From Eubacteriaceae bacterium (GTDB lineage: Bacteria; Bacillota; Clostridia; Peptostreptococcales; Anaerovoracaceae), in the NCBI GenBank assembly GCA_902362435.1, contig CABIWW010000001.1:243538-307537 (forward strand): a stretch of DNA of 64,000 bases. The letters run 5' to 3'. Positions 24,032-33,486 of the stretch are shown here, piece after piece (positions within the stretch are counted from its first letter, which is position 1; each line of letters starts with the position of its first letter). The notes beneath the pieces are model-generated. The model made no database searches, had not been told where the DNA came from, and worked only from the letters and a program-made list of their open reading frames with translations. The translations under genes and the position numbers were made by a program.

Positions 24032-25903
24032 ATGAGTGGATTTCTCAAAAGCCTCGACCTGCCTGCCGACCTGAAGATAATGGATTACGAGGAGCTCGAT
24101 CTGCTCACATACGAGATAAGAGACTTCCTCGTCGAAAGCGTTTCAAAGACGGGCGGTCATCTCTCTTCGAACCTTGGCGCGGTGGAGCTTTCCATAGCGC
24201 TGCACAGAGTGTTCGATACTCCTGAAGACAAGATAATATGGGACGTCGGACATCAGACTTACGTGCACAAGATCCTTACCGGAAGGTGCGATCAGTTCCC
24301 AACACTCAGACAGATGGGCGGAATGAGCGGCTTTCCGAAGAGTGCCGAAAGTCCGTACGACGTGTTCGACACCGGCCACAGCAGCTCGTCCATATCGCTT
24401 GCGCTCGGGATGGCTGCGGCCAGAGATCTTTCAGGCGAAGGCTACAACGTAGTTTCAGTCATAGGTGACGGAGCGATGACAGGCGGACTGGCGTTCGAAG
24501 CGCTGAACAACGCGGGAACTCTCGATACGAAGATGATCGTGATACTGAACGACAACGGAATGTCGATATCCCACAATACAGGTGGTATGTCGAAATATTT
24601 CAGGAAGCTCAGAGGCTCGCGCAAATACATAGCGATGAAGGCCAGGATAAAGAAAAACGTTTCCAGAGTACCGCTGATCGGCGACGGCATCGTGACAGGT
24701 CTGCAGCATCTCAGAAACACCGTCAAATACGCGATGATCGACGGTATCATATTCGAAGAGCTGGGATTCAAGTATTTCGGCCCGGTCGACGGCCACAACA
24801 TAAAAGAGCTTTGTGAAACACTTGAAGTGGCGAAGGAATTCGACGGCCCCGTATTCATACACGCGATGACTAAAAAAGGCAAGGGGTACAGCAAGGCTGA
24901 AGAAAAGCCTAATGTGTTCCACGGAATAGGACCGTTCGACATGGAATCGGGGGAGCCTGTGAAAAAATCGGCAGCTCCGTCCTATTCGGCAGTATTCGGC
25001 AGCAAGCTCAGCAGCATGGCAAAAACCGACAGCAGCATAGTCGCGGTCAGTGCTGCGATGATGGAAGGAACAGGGCTTGCGGGTTTTCATGAAAAATATC
25101 CCGACAGAGCCTTTGACGTGGGGATCGCGGAAGGCCACGCAGTGACATTTGCGGCAGGCCTTGCAAAAGCCGGGATGAAGCCGTTCGTCGCGGTATATTC
25201 GACATTCCTGCAGAGAGCTTACGATCATATCATGGAGGATGTTTGTCTCCAGGAACTCCCTGTAGTGCTGTGCATAGACAGAGCCGGCATCGTGGGAAAT
25301 GACGGGGAGACTCATCATGGAGTTTTCGATCTCAGCTATCTGAAGCACATACCGGGTCTGACCGTGATGGCTCCGAAAGACGGCAGCGAGCTCGAGGCGA
25401 TGCTGGAATTTGCGGCATCATTTGACAGTCCGTGCGCGATAAGATATCCGAGAGGCGCGGCTCCGCAGCTGGGAGCTGTGGAAGATATGCAGCCTGTACA
25501 GCCGGGAAGGGCCGAGAGACTGCGTTCAGGCAGCGATGTCGACATATGGGCTTTCGGGGCGATGGTCGAAAAAGCGCTTGAAGCCGCGGAGCTGCTTGAA
25601 GCCGGCGGTATAAGCGCCGGTGTGGTCAATACCAGGTTCCTGTGCCCTCTCGACAGCGAGGCGCTCGAAGCGGCAGCAGGCAGCGTTTCGCTTATAGTCA
25701 CAGCAGAGGACAATGTGATACCCGGAGGACTGGGAGAAGAGATAAACGACGTGCTGAAAAACAGCGGCACCCGAATAATGAATATAGGATGGCCCGATAC
25801 GTTCATAGAACACGGCACATGCGGCGAGCTTTACAGCAAGTACGGCATGGACGGACATTCTATAGCGGAAAGGATAAAACAGGAATTTGAAAGAAAGACT
25901 TGA
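24032..25903 (+). CDS. dxs: 1-deoxy-D-xylulose-5-phosphate synthase
   Basis: A 623-residue thiamine-diphosphate enzyme of normal length. The early helical part includes SKTGGHLSSNLGAVELSIALH, and the TPP motif GDGAMTGG-x21-ILNDNGMSIS is near 150. The pyrimidine-binding domain has IAEGHAVTFAAGLA (catalytic Glu) and the C-terminal transketolase domain is complete. It makes DXP from pyruvate and glyceraldehyde 3-phosphate, the first step of the MEP pathway. It begins 3 bases after ispA and overlaps tlyA by 17 bases. Confidence 0.97.
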   Translation: MSGFLKSLDLPADLKIMDYEELDLLTYEIRDFLVESVSKTGGHLSSNLGAVELSIALHRVFDTPEDKIIWDVGHQTYVHKILTGRCDQFPTLRQMGGMSGFPKSAESPYDVFDTGHSSSSISLALGMAAARDLSGEGYNVVSVIGDGAMTGGLAFEALNNAGTLDTKMIVILNDNGMSISHNTGGMSKYFRKLRGSRKYIAMKARIKKNVSRVPLIGDGIVTGLQHLRNTVKYAMIDGIIFEELGFKYFGPVDGHNIKELCETLEVAKEFDGPVFIHAMTKKGKGYSKAEEKPNVFHGIGPFDMESGEPVKKSAAPSYSAVFGSKLSSMAKTDSSIVAVSAAMMEGTGLAGFHEKYPDRAFDVGIAEGHAVTFAAGLAKAGMKPFVAVYSTFLQRAYDHIMEDVCLQELPVVLCIDRAGIVGNDGETHHGVFDLSYLKHIPGLTVMAPKDGSELEAMLEFAASFDSPCAIRYPRGAAPQLGAVEDMQPVQPGRAERLRSGSDVDIWAFGAMVEKALEAAELLEAGGISAGVVNTRFLCPLDSEALEAAAGSVSLIVTAEDNVIPGGLGEEINDVLKNSGTRIMNIGWPDTFIEHGTCGELYSKYGMDGHSIAERIKQEFERKT

Positions 25904-26678
25904 TGTAATACTGACAGAAAGAAATATGTTTCCGTCAAGAGAAAAGGCGAAGGCTTCCGTGATGGCGGGACTCGTATATGTAGACGGACAGCGCGTTGAC
26001 AAACCGGGAACATCTGTAGATACAGAGGCCGAGATCACCGTGAAGGAAGCGCTGTGCCCGTATGTCAGCCGCGGCGGGCTCAAGCTCGAAAAGGCGCTTG
26101 AGCTGTACGGGTTTTCGCTTGAAAACGCCATAGCTGTCGACATAGGAGCGTCTACGGGAGGCTTTACAGACTGCATGCTCCAGAAGGGAGCGAAAAAAGT
26201 CTTCGCGATAGACGTCGGATACGGCCAGCTCGACTGGAAGCTGCGAAACGACCCGCGCGTGGTCAATATGGAAAAAACCAACGTCAGATATCTCGACACG
26301 GATACTGTAGACAGCGATGTGGATTTTATCAGCATCGACGTCTCGTTCATCTCGCTGAAGCTGATCTTCCCTGTAGCTGCAAAGCTGCTGGCAGACGACG
26401 GAAGTCTGGTATGTCTTGTAAAGCCGCAGTTCGAGGCGGGCAGGAGCCAGGTGGGCAAGAAGGGCATCGTCAGGGATGCGTCAGTCCATAAAGAGGTTAT
26501 CAAAAATGTTATAGGTTATGGAAAGGATAACGGGCTTTACAGCCACGGGCTCACTTATTCTCCCGTGACGGGAACCAAAGGCAATATAGAATACCTTCTT
26601 TATATGAAGAAAACTCCGGCGGAAACAGAGCCGGACATCGACGGAACAGTTGAAGATTCCCACAGGACACTTGTGTGA
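25887..26678 (+). CDS. tlyA: TlyA family rRNA 2'-O-methyltransferase / hemolysin-like protein
   Basis: A 263-residue protein with an N-terminal S4 RNA-binding domain (residues 1-60; RLDVILTERNMFPSREKAKA, VSRGGLKLEKAL) and an FtsJ/RrmJ-type methyltransferase domain with SAM motif AVDIGASTGGFTDCM near 88 and VCLVKPQFEAG near 180. TlyA methylates the ribose of 16S and/or 23S rRNA in other bacteria. The start is a TTG inside dxs; the spacing to AGGA is short, so initiation is probably coupled to dxs. The usual neighbours argR and recN are missing; an aminotransferase follows instead. Confidence 0.92.
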   Translation: MKERLDVILTERNMFPSREKAKASVMAGLVYVDGQRVDKPGTSVDTEAEITVKEALCPYVSRGGLKLEKALELYGFSLENAIAVDIGASTGGFTDCMLQKGAKKVFAIDVGYGQLDWKLRNDPRVVNMEKTNVRYLDTDTVDSDVDFISIDVSFISLKLIFPVAAKLLADDGSLVCLVKPQFEAGRSQVGKKGIVRDASVHKEVIKNVIGYGKDNGLYSHGLTYSPVTGTKGNIEYLLYMKKTPAETEPDIDGTVEDSHRTLV

Positions 26679-26717
26679 TATTTACAGAACATAGAGAATA
26701 AAGGAGCATAAAACAAT

Positions 26718-27908
26718 ATGAATATATCAAAGAAACTACAGAATATAGAACAGTCACCGATACGAAAATTCAATCCATATGCGCTTGAGGCAGAGGCAAG
26801 GGGCATAAAGATATACAGACTCAACATAGGACAGCCTGATATCGAAACACCTCCGTGCTTCATGGACGCGATCAGAAACTACGATGAAAAAGTCATCGCG
26901 TATGCAGAGTCAGGCGGAGTGGCAGAGCTTCAGGATGCGATATGCGATTATTTCAAGGCATATGGAATGGATTTCGAAAGAGACGAGGTCATGGTGACGA
27001 ACGGAGGTTCGGAGGCTCTGACGATGGTGTTCAACAGCATCCTTGATCCCGGCGATGAGATCATAACAGCAGAACCTTTCTACGCAAACTATCAGACATT
27101 CGTCACTACGGCAGACGGAGTCATCGTGCCGATGACGACCAGAGCTGAAGACGGCTATGATTATGCCGATGCGGAGCTGATAGAATCAGCGATCACGGAC
27201 AAGACCAGAGCCATCATCTGCACAAGCCCGGGAAACCCTACAGGCAGAGTGCTTTCGATGGATGATATAAGACTTATAGGAGAGCTTGCGATAAAGCACG
27301 ATCTGTGGATCGTCGCAGACGAGGTATACCGCGAATTTGCATACGACGGCAAGGATATCACTTCATTCGGTATGGTACCAGAGATCAGAGACAGAGTCAT
27401 CCTCATCGACTCGGTGTCGAAGAGATTCTCGGCATGCGGTGCAAGAGTCGGATGCATCGTCAGCAAAAACAAGGATCTGATGGACAGCGTGATGAAGATA
27501 GCCCAGGGAAGACTGTGCTGTCCTACGCTCGACCAGATCGGAGCTGCAGCACTTTACAGACTCGATCGCTCATACTACGACAAGGCAAGAGAAGAGTACG
27601 AAGCGAGAAGAGACGCGGTGTACGATGAACTGATGAAGATACCCGATATCGTGTGCAGGAAGCCGGGCGGATCGTTTTACATCATGGCAAAGCTGCCGGT
27701 CGACGACATAGAGGACTTCCTCATGTTCCTGCTGAGAGAATTCGACGATAACGGCGAGACAGTGATGTTCTCTCCTGCAGAAGGATTCTACGCTACCCCG
27801 GGACTCGGAAAGGACGAGATCCGTATAGCATACGTGCTGAACAGGGACGACATGAGAAGGGGCGTAGAGCTCATCAGACTGGGACTCGAACAATACAAGA
27901 ACAGATAA
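26718..27908 (+). CDS. Pyridoxal-phosphate-dependent aminotransferase, class I/II
   Basis: A 396-residue fold-type I aminotransferase. NIGQPDIETPP near residue 35 and the GGSEALTMVFNSILDPGDE region bind the cofactor phosphate. CTSPGNPTGRV holds the Asn ligand, VADEVYREF the Asp and Tyr, and SVSKRFSACGARVG the Schiff-base Lys near 235. A C-terminal Arg for the substrate carboxylate is in IRIAYVLNR. It belongs to the aspartate/aromatic/alanine aminotransferase group; the exact amino donor cannot be fixed from sequence. It has its own SD (AAAGGAG) and sits between tlyA and mutS. Confidence 0.92.
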   Translation: MNISKKLQNIEQSPIRKFNPYALEAEARGIKIYRLNIGQPDIETPPCFMDAIRNYDEKVIAYAESGGVAELQDAICDYFKAYGMDFERDEVMVTNGGSEALTMVFNSILDPGDEIITAEPFYANYQTFVTTADGVIVPMTTRAEDGYDYADAELIESAITDKTRAIICTSPGNPTGRVLSMDDIRLIGELAIKHDLWIVADEVYREFAYDGKDITSFGMVPEIRDRVILIDSVSKRFSACGARVGCIVSKNKDLMDSVMKIAQGRLCCPTLDQIGAAALYRLDRSYYDKAREEYEARRDAVYDELMKIPDIVCRKPGGSFYIMAKLPVDDIEDFLMFLLREFDDNGETVMFSPAEGFYATPGLGKDEIRIAYVLNRDDMRRGVELIRLGLEQYKNR

Positions 27909-27930
27909 CTGATACGGGAGGAGATTTGCG

Positions 27931-30633
27931 ATGGCGGCACCTAAACTTTCACCGATGATGCGGCAGTATATGGAGATAAAAGAGGAATACCGGGACTGTA
28001 TCCTGTTTTTCCGGCTTGGCGATTTTTATGAAATGTTTTTTGATGATGCCACACTCGCTTCCCGTGAACTTGAACTTACACTTACAGGAAAAAACTGCGG
28101 TATGGAAGAAAGGGCTCCGATGTGCGGAGTTCCTTTTCATTCAGCGGACACTTACATAGCGCGACTCGTGGAAAAAGGCTACAAGGTCGCTATATGCGAG
28201 CAGACCGAGGATCCGGCGGCGTCAAAGGGGATCGTCAGGCGTGAAGTCATCCAGATAGTGACTCCCGGCACGGTGCTCAGCAACTCGATGCTCAGAGAGA
28301 ACGAGAACAACTACATCGCGTCCGTATTCGCTGGGGATGATACGCTGGGGCTTTCGTACTGCGACGTTTCCACCGGCGAGATATATCTCACCTCAATATC
28401 AGGCGCGGGTATGAAGGAGAATTTTGTCAACGAGCTCGTCAGGATAAACGCCAGCGAGCTGATCCTCGATGAAAATTCTGCCGAAGCGATCGATATCGAG
28501 AGCATCAGGCCTGTGACCGGAGCCTATATCAATACGCTCGACAGATCGTACTACGGCACCGACGCCTCACGTGATGTGATAAAGAGGCAGTTCGACGTGT
28601 CCGCGGTATTCGGCATAGGCGTCGAAGAGGATTCGCCGGCAGAGGCAGCGCTCGGAGCGCTGCTGCTCTATCTGCACGAAACTCAGAAAAATGCACTTGG
28701 TCACATAGCATATCTAAATGTATACAGCATGGGGCAGAGGATGTCGCTGGACAAGTCCACGATAAAAAACCTCGAGCTGACTGAAACGCTGTTCGAGAAA
28801 AAGCTCAAAGGCTCGCTTCTGGGAGTGCTCGACAGGACGCATACGGCTATGGGTTCGAGAAAGCTCAGACAGTGGATAAATGAACCGCTCAATGACGTTG
28901 CAAGGATAAGCGCGCGACTGGATGCCGTCGATTCGCTCCTCGACAACATACTGGTTCGCAACAACATCACTGACGCGCTCAAACGCGTGTACGATTTTGA
29001 GCGGCTGACCGGCAGGATAGCCTGCGGCACGGCGAACGGCAAAGATCTCATCGCGCTGCGCAATTCATGCCACGTCCTTCCGGACATCAAGGATGAGCTG
29101 ATGTCGACAGACTCCGCGCTGCTTTCCGAACTGGAGAGCAGGATACATACGCTGAAACAGGTATACGACACGATAGACACCGGGATAGTCGAAGATCCGC
29201 CGTTTTCCGTAAAGGAGGGCGGCCTGATAAAGGAAGGCTATTCCCAGGAGCTGGACGAACTCAAAAGTTCGATAAAGGATGCTCAGGACTGGATCGCGGG
29301 ACTGGAGGCCAGCGAACGCGAACGAACAGGGATAAAGAACCTCAAGGTCGGGTTCAACAAGGTATTCGGATACTATCTCGAGGTGACGAGGTCGTACTAC
29401 GACATGGTCCCTGACAACTATATCAGAAAACAGACGCTTGCCAACTGCGAGCGTTTCATCACTCCCGAACTCAAGGAGACAGAGCGCCTGGTGCTGAACG
29501 CAGAGGCGAAAATCAACCAGATGGAGTACGATCTTTTTACTGATATCCGAAAGTCTCTGCAGGAGCATATAAGAGAGATCCAGGAGACATCAAGAGCGAT
29601 CGCGTCGCTTGACGTGCTGATCTCTTTCGCGGATGTGAGCGAGAAGAACGGTTATGTAAAGCCTGCAGTCGACGGCGGGGAGGTCATCGAGATAAGGAAG
29701 GGCAGGCATCCTGTAGTCGAGAAGACTATAAGAGACGGGATATTCGTCAGCAATGACACGTATCTCGACAAGAAAAAGCAGAGCCTGCTGCTGATAACCG
29801 GGCCGAACATGTCCGGAAAATCCACATACATGCGCCAGACCGCACTGATAGTCCTGATGGCACAGGCGGGCTGCTTCGTGCCGTGTGAAAGCGCGCACAT
29901 AGGCGTATGCGACAGGATATTCACGAGGATCGGAGCTTCCGATAACCTGGCTCAGGGGCAGAGCACGTTCTTCGTCGAGATGAGCGAGCTGGCTTATATA
30001 CTCAACACCGCTACATCGAGAAGTCTGGTGATACTCGACGAGATCGGGCGCGGCACCAGCACGTATGACGGTCTTTCTATCGCATGGGCCGCTGCGGAAT
30101 TCCTGAGCAGGCCCGAGCGAAAGATAAGGACACTTTTTGCGACACATTACCATGAAATGACGCAGCTTGAGGGCACGGTGGAAGGCGTTCGCAATCTCAA
30201 CGTGGATGTTGCTGAGGAAAACGGCGACGTCGTCTTTCTGCACAAGATCGTCGAGGGCAGTGCCAGCAGGAGCTACGGCATACACGTTGCAAAGCTCGCG
30301 GGAGCGCCTTCAGAGCTTCTGGAGCGTGCGCAGGAGCACCTTTACGATCTGGAAAGCAGCGGAGAATGTATCTCCGGGGCTGCAGCATCAGCCGGACATT
30401 CCGTAGCTTCAGCGGCAGGGTCTACGAGAACAACTGTTTCTGAGACGTCCTGTACGGATGACGAAACATCCGTTCGTGAAGCGTGCGGCGCAGGCTGCGA
30501 AGAGGAAGTGCAGCTTTCCATGTTCGCATCGATCCCTGACCCTGTGACGCAGCGGCTTAGAGACCTCGATCTTATGGACACGACGCCTTCCGAAGCACTC
30601 AGGATACTGGAGGAACTTAAGAAATATCTATGA
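27931..30633 (+). CDS. mutS: DNA mismatch repair protein MutS
   Basis: A 900-residue MutS1. The mismatch-recognition motif (FFRLGDFYEMFFDDA) is near residue 27, the lever and clamp domains fill about 120-560, and the ATPase has Walker A GPNMSGKST near 625, VILDEIGRGTSTYDG and ATHYHE. The C-terminus has a Ser/Ala/Thr-rich linker of about 50 residues (roughly 805-860) ending in QLSMF, which matches the beta-clamp-binding motif (QLSLF-like) of Gram-positive MutS. The linker makes it about 40 residues longer than B. subtilis MutS. Its stop overlaps the mutL start (ATGA), so the two repair proteins are co-translated. Confidence 0.97.
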   Translation: MAAPKLSPMMRQYMEIKEEYRDCILFFRLGDFYEMFFDDATLASRELELTLTGKNCGMEERAPMCGVPFHSADTYIARLVEKGYKVAICEQTEDPAASKGIVRREVIQIVTPGTVLSNSMLRENENNYIASVFAGDDTLGLSYCDVSTGEIYLTSISGAGMKENFVNELVRINASELILDENSAEAIDIESIRPVTGAYINTLDRSYYGTDASRDVIKRQFDVSAVFGIGVEEDSPAEAALGALLLYLHETQKNALGHIAYLNVYSMGQRMSLDKSTIKNLELTETLFEKKLKGSLLGVLDRTHTAMGSRKLRQWINEPLNDVARISARLDAVDSLLDNILVRNNITDALKRVYDFERLTGRIACGTANGKDLIALRNSCHVLPDIKDELMSTDSALLSELESRIHTLKQVYDTIDTGIVEDPPFSVKEGGLIKEGYSQELDELKSSIKDAQDWIAGLEASERERTGIKNLKVGFNKVFGYYLEVTRSYYDMVPDNYIRKQTLANCERFITPELKETERLVLNAEAKINQMEYDLFTDIRKSLQEHIREIQETSRAIASLDVLISFADVSEKNGYVKPAVDGGEVIEIRKGRHPVVEKTIRDGIFVSNDTYLDKKKQSLLLITGPNMSGKSTYMRQTALIVLMAQAGCFVPCESAHIGVCDRIFTRIGASDNLAQGQSTFFVEMSELAYILNTATSRSLVILDEIGRGTSTYDGLSIAWAAAEFLSRPERKIRTLFATHYHEMTQLEGTVEGVRNLNVDVAEENGDVVFLHKIVEGSASRSYGIHVAKLAGAPSELLERAQEHLYDLESSGECISGAAASAGHSVASAAGSTRTTVSETSCTDDETSVREACGAGCEEEVQLSMFASIPDPVTQRLRDLDLMDTTPSEALRILEELKKYL

Positions 30634-32543
30634 TAAGAGTTTTGGACAAAAGCATCGCCGACAAGATCGCTGCCGGTGAAGTGATCGACAGACCTGTGTC
30701 GATCATCAAGGAGCTCCTGGAGAATTCGCTCGATGCAGGAGCCGACAGCATCACGGTGGAGATCAGAAACGGCGGGAAAACATACATAAGAGTGACCGAC
30801 AACGGATGCGGCATAGAGAGCGATCAGGCAGAGATCGCGTTCAGACGGCATGCGACCAGCAAGATATCATCTGCAGAAGACCTCGATGCGATAGGCACGC
30901 TCGGCTTCAGAGGCGAGGCGCTCGCCAGCATATGCGCAGTTTCGAGAGTCGAGCTGATCACGAAGACGCGCGATGCCAGGACAGGGCAGAAGGTAGCGGT
31001 CGATGGAAGTCAGATCATCGAAAACACGGCGACAGGCTGTCCGGACGGCACTACCGTGACTGTGCGCGACCTGTTCTACAATGTTCCGGCCAGGCGCAAA
31101 TTCATGGGTTCGGACAGTGCAGAAACGAGACGTATCGTCGACATGGTCTCGAGGATCTCTCTCGCATATGTAGATGTGAAGATAACACTGATAAACGGAA
31201 ACAAGACCGTGTTCGCGACACGCGGCAACGGCAACATATACAACAATATCATCAAGATATACGGAAGCGATATCGGACGCGACCTGCTGCCTGTAGACGG
31301 CAGACAGGGAGATTTCATCATCAGGGGATTCGTATCGCCGCCGTCTGAGTCGGCTCCGTCGAGAAACAAGCAGATCTTCTGCGTGAACGGCAGAGTCGTA
31401 TCGAGCAAAGTGCTGGAAAAGGGGCTTGAGGACGCTTACAGAGAAAAGCTGTTCGCGGGCAGGTTCCCTGTGGCTTTCCTGTTCCTGAGCCTGCCTCCCG
31501 AGAAGCTCGACGTCAATGTGCATCCTACCAAAAAAGAGATACGCTTTGACGACGATTTCGAGGTGGAGGACTTCGTGAGAACAAATGTTTCCAAAGCGCT
31601 CCGCGCAAAGGAATCTTTGCCTCAGATAAGGGGCGAGAACCTGAAAAACCAGGTGAGCACAGGCGAGGAGCAGACCGTAAATCTTTATGAAAAAACGCCT
31701 GCGACAGCTCTTTACGCGAATGACAACGGAGAAAAAAACACCACGACCGATGGTCGGATTTTCGAAAAAAATGCATCCGGCGCCGCAGCTGTGCAGACTC
31801 CGGGATCCGCTGCTGTGACGGCCCCTGAAGTTCCAGTCGTGAAAGTGCGCGAACAGGGAGAACAGGTAGAGATAAAAAGCCTGCTGTCGGAGATGCGCGA
31901 AGAAAGGCAGGACACAGAACAGCGCGACCGGGAGATGACTCCGAAAAAACCTGACCGCAGAGACTTCGACTTCCGCGAGCTGCACTATATGGGTGCGCTT
32001 TTCAACACGTATATCATGGCGTGCGACGACGATGATTTTTATCTGATAGACCAGCATGCAGCGCATGAACGGGTGTTCTACGAGAAGCTGCTCCGTCAGT
32101 ACAATGAACGTGAAAAACTCAGCCAGCAGCTGCTGCTCCCATTGAACATGAACGTTTCCGCGAATGTCACGGTGACCGAGGATGTGTGGATCGAAGACGT
32201 CCGCAGCATGGGCTACGACATAGAATTTTTCGGCAGCAACACGTACATAGTTCGTGAGATACCGGCGTTCATGGAACTTCGCGAGGCCGAGGATTTTCTG
32301 ACCGACTTTTTCAAAGAGCTCGGATCAAGACCGGATCTGACCGACAGGAATGTGCTGGAAAAGATCGTCATGCGCTCATGCAAGAGCGCTGTAAAGGGCG
32401 GAGATGTGCTGACGGAAGCGGAGATCGACGGCCTGATAAAAGATCTTTCGGCATGCGTCAATCCGTTTTCGTGCCCTCACGGCAGACCTACGTTCATAAG
32501 GATGACGCGATATGAGATAGAAAAATTATTCAAACGAGTATAG
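30630..32543 (+). CDS. mutL: DNA mismatch repair protein MutL (endonuclease type)
   Basis: A 637-residue MutL. The N-terminal GHKL ATPase has AAGEVIDRPVSIIKELLENSLDAGA, DNGCGI and GFRGEALASI. A long Pro/Ala/Glu-rich linker covers about 335-460. The C-terminal domain has the metal-binding endonuclease motif DQHAAHERVFYE near 472, with CPHGRP near the end and SCKSAVKGGD, so this MutL should nick the error strand itself, as expected for an organism without MutH. The start overlaps mutS by four bases; miaA follows. Confidence 0.97.
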   Translation: MIRVLDKSIADKIAAGEVIDRPVSIIKELLENSLDAGADSITVEIRNGGKTYIRVTDNGCGIESDQAEIAFRRHATSKISSAEDLDAIGTLGFRGEALASICAVSRVELITKTRDARTGQKVAVDGSQIIENTATGCPDGTTVTVRDLFYNVPARRKFMGSDSAETRRIVDMVSRISLAYVDVKITLINGNKTVFATRGNGNIYNNIIKIYGSDIGRDLLPVDGRQGDFIIRGFVSPPSESAPSRNKQIFCVNGRVVSSKVLEKGLEDAYREKLFAGRFPVAFLFLSLPPEKLDVNVHPTKKEIRFDDDFEVEDFVRTNVSKALRAKESLPQIRGENLKNQVSTGEEQTVNLYEKTPATALYANDNGEKNTTTDGRIFEKNASGAAAVQTPGSAAVTAPEVPVVKVREQGEQVEIKSLLSEMREERQDTEQRDREMTPKKPDRRDFDFRELHYMGALFNTYIMACDDDDFYLIDQHAAHERVFYEKLLRQYNEREKLSQQLLLPLNMNVSANVTVTEDVWIEDVRSMGYDIEFFGSNTYIVREIPAFMELREAEDFLTDFFKELGSRPDLTDRNVLEKIVMRSCKSAVKGGDVLTEAEIDGLIKDLSACVNPFSCPHGRPTFIRMTRYEIEKLFKRV

Positions 32544-32556
32544 AGGAATGACTTAC

Positions 32557-33486
32557 ATGAACAAGATCATCGCACTGGCAGGTCCGACTGCCGTGGGAAA
32601 GACAAAATTCGCAATAAAGCTCGCGGACGAGTTCGACGGAGAGATAGTATCCTGCGACTCGATGCAGCTTTACAAATACATGGATATCGGCAGCGCCAAG
32701 CCGACGCCGGAAGAGATGGAGCAGGCAAGGCATCACCTCGTGGACATGATAGATCCGCGCGAGGAATTTTCGGTAGCCGAATATCAGAGACTTGCAAAGC
32801 AGGCGATATCTGACATATTTTCAAGAGGAAAGCTGCCGGTGATCTCGGGAGGCACGGGGCTTTACCTGAATTCGCTCCTGTACGACATGGATTTTTCGGC
32901 GGCGCCGCAGGATCAGGCATACAGGCAGGAGCTTGCGGAGATAGCTGAAAAACAGGGGGATGACGTACTGCACAGCATGCTCGCAGAACAGGATCCGCAG
33001 GCCGCGGCGGCGATACATCCGAACAACCGCAAGAAGGTGATACGTGCACTGGAAAGACTGCGCGACGGCGAAACAAGAGTGCGGCCTTTCAGCGGTATAA
33101 AAAACGAAACAAAAGACTATGACGTGCTCCTGATCGGTCTGACGAGGGATCGTGCAGAACTTTACGAAAGGATCAACAGACGTGTCGATATACTTGTGGA
33201 ACAGGGGCTTTTCGACGAAGTTTCAAGGCTCAGAGATATGGGGCTTACAGCCGAAAACATCTCTATGAAAGGTATCGGATACAAGGAGATACTGGACTTT
33301 TTTTCAGGAAAATATTCGCGTGACGAGGCGATCGATACGATCAAAAAAAACACCCGACATTACGCTAAAAAACAGTTAACGTGGTTTAGAAGATATGATA
33401 AAATGAACTGGTACAATATTTCAGAATTTGATAACGATGATAATGCAGCAGGGGTGATAGCAGCGTGGGTACGGAAAAATTTATAA
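32557..33486 (+). CDS. miaA: tRNA dimethylallyltransferase MiaA
   Basis: A 309-residue enzyme with the P-loop GPTAVGKTK (residues 9-17), DSMQLYKYMDIGSAKP, the ISGGTGLYLNSLLYDM motif and NRKKVIRALE. It transfers a dimethylallyl group from DMAPP to N6 of A37 in tRNAs reading UNN codons. I place the start at the second ATG (32557) because GAGGA is 9 bases before it but touches the first ATG at 32548. mutS-mutL-miaA is the classic order; hfq, which often follows, is absent, and a recombinase overlaps the end. Confidence 0.95.
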   Translation: MNKIIALAGPTAVGKTKFAIKLADEFDGEIVSCDSMQLYKYMDIGSAKPTPEEMEQARHHLVDMIDPREEFSVAEYQRLAKQAISDIFSRGKLPVISGGTGLYLNSLLYDMDFSAAPQDQAYRQELAEIAEKQGDDVLHSMLAEQDPQAAAAIHPNNRKKVIRALERLRDGETRVRPFSGIKNETKDYDVLLIGLTRDRAELYERINRRVDILVEQGLFDEVSRLRDMGLTAENISMKGIGYKEILDFFSGKYSRDEAIDTIKKNTRHYAKKQLTWFRRYDKMNWYNISEFDNDDNAAGVIAAWVRKNL

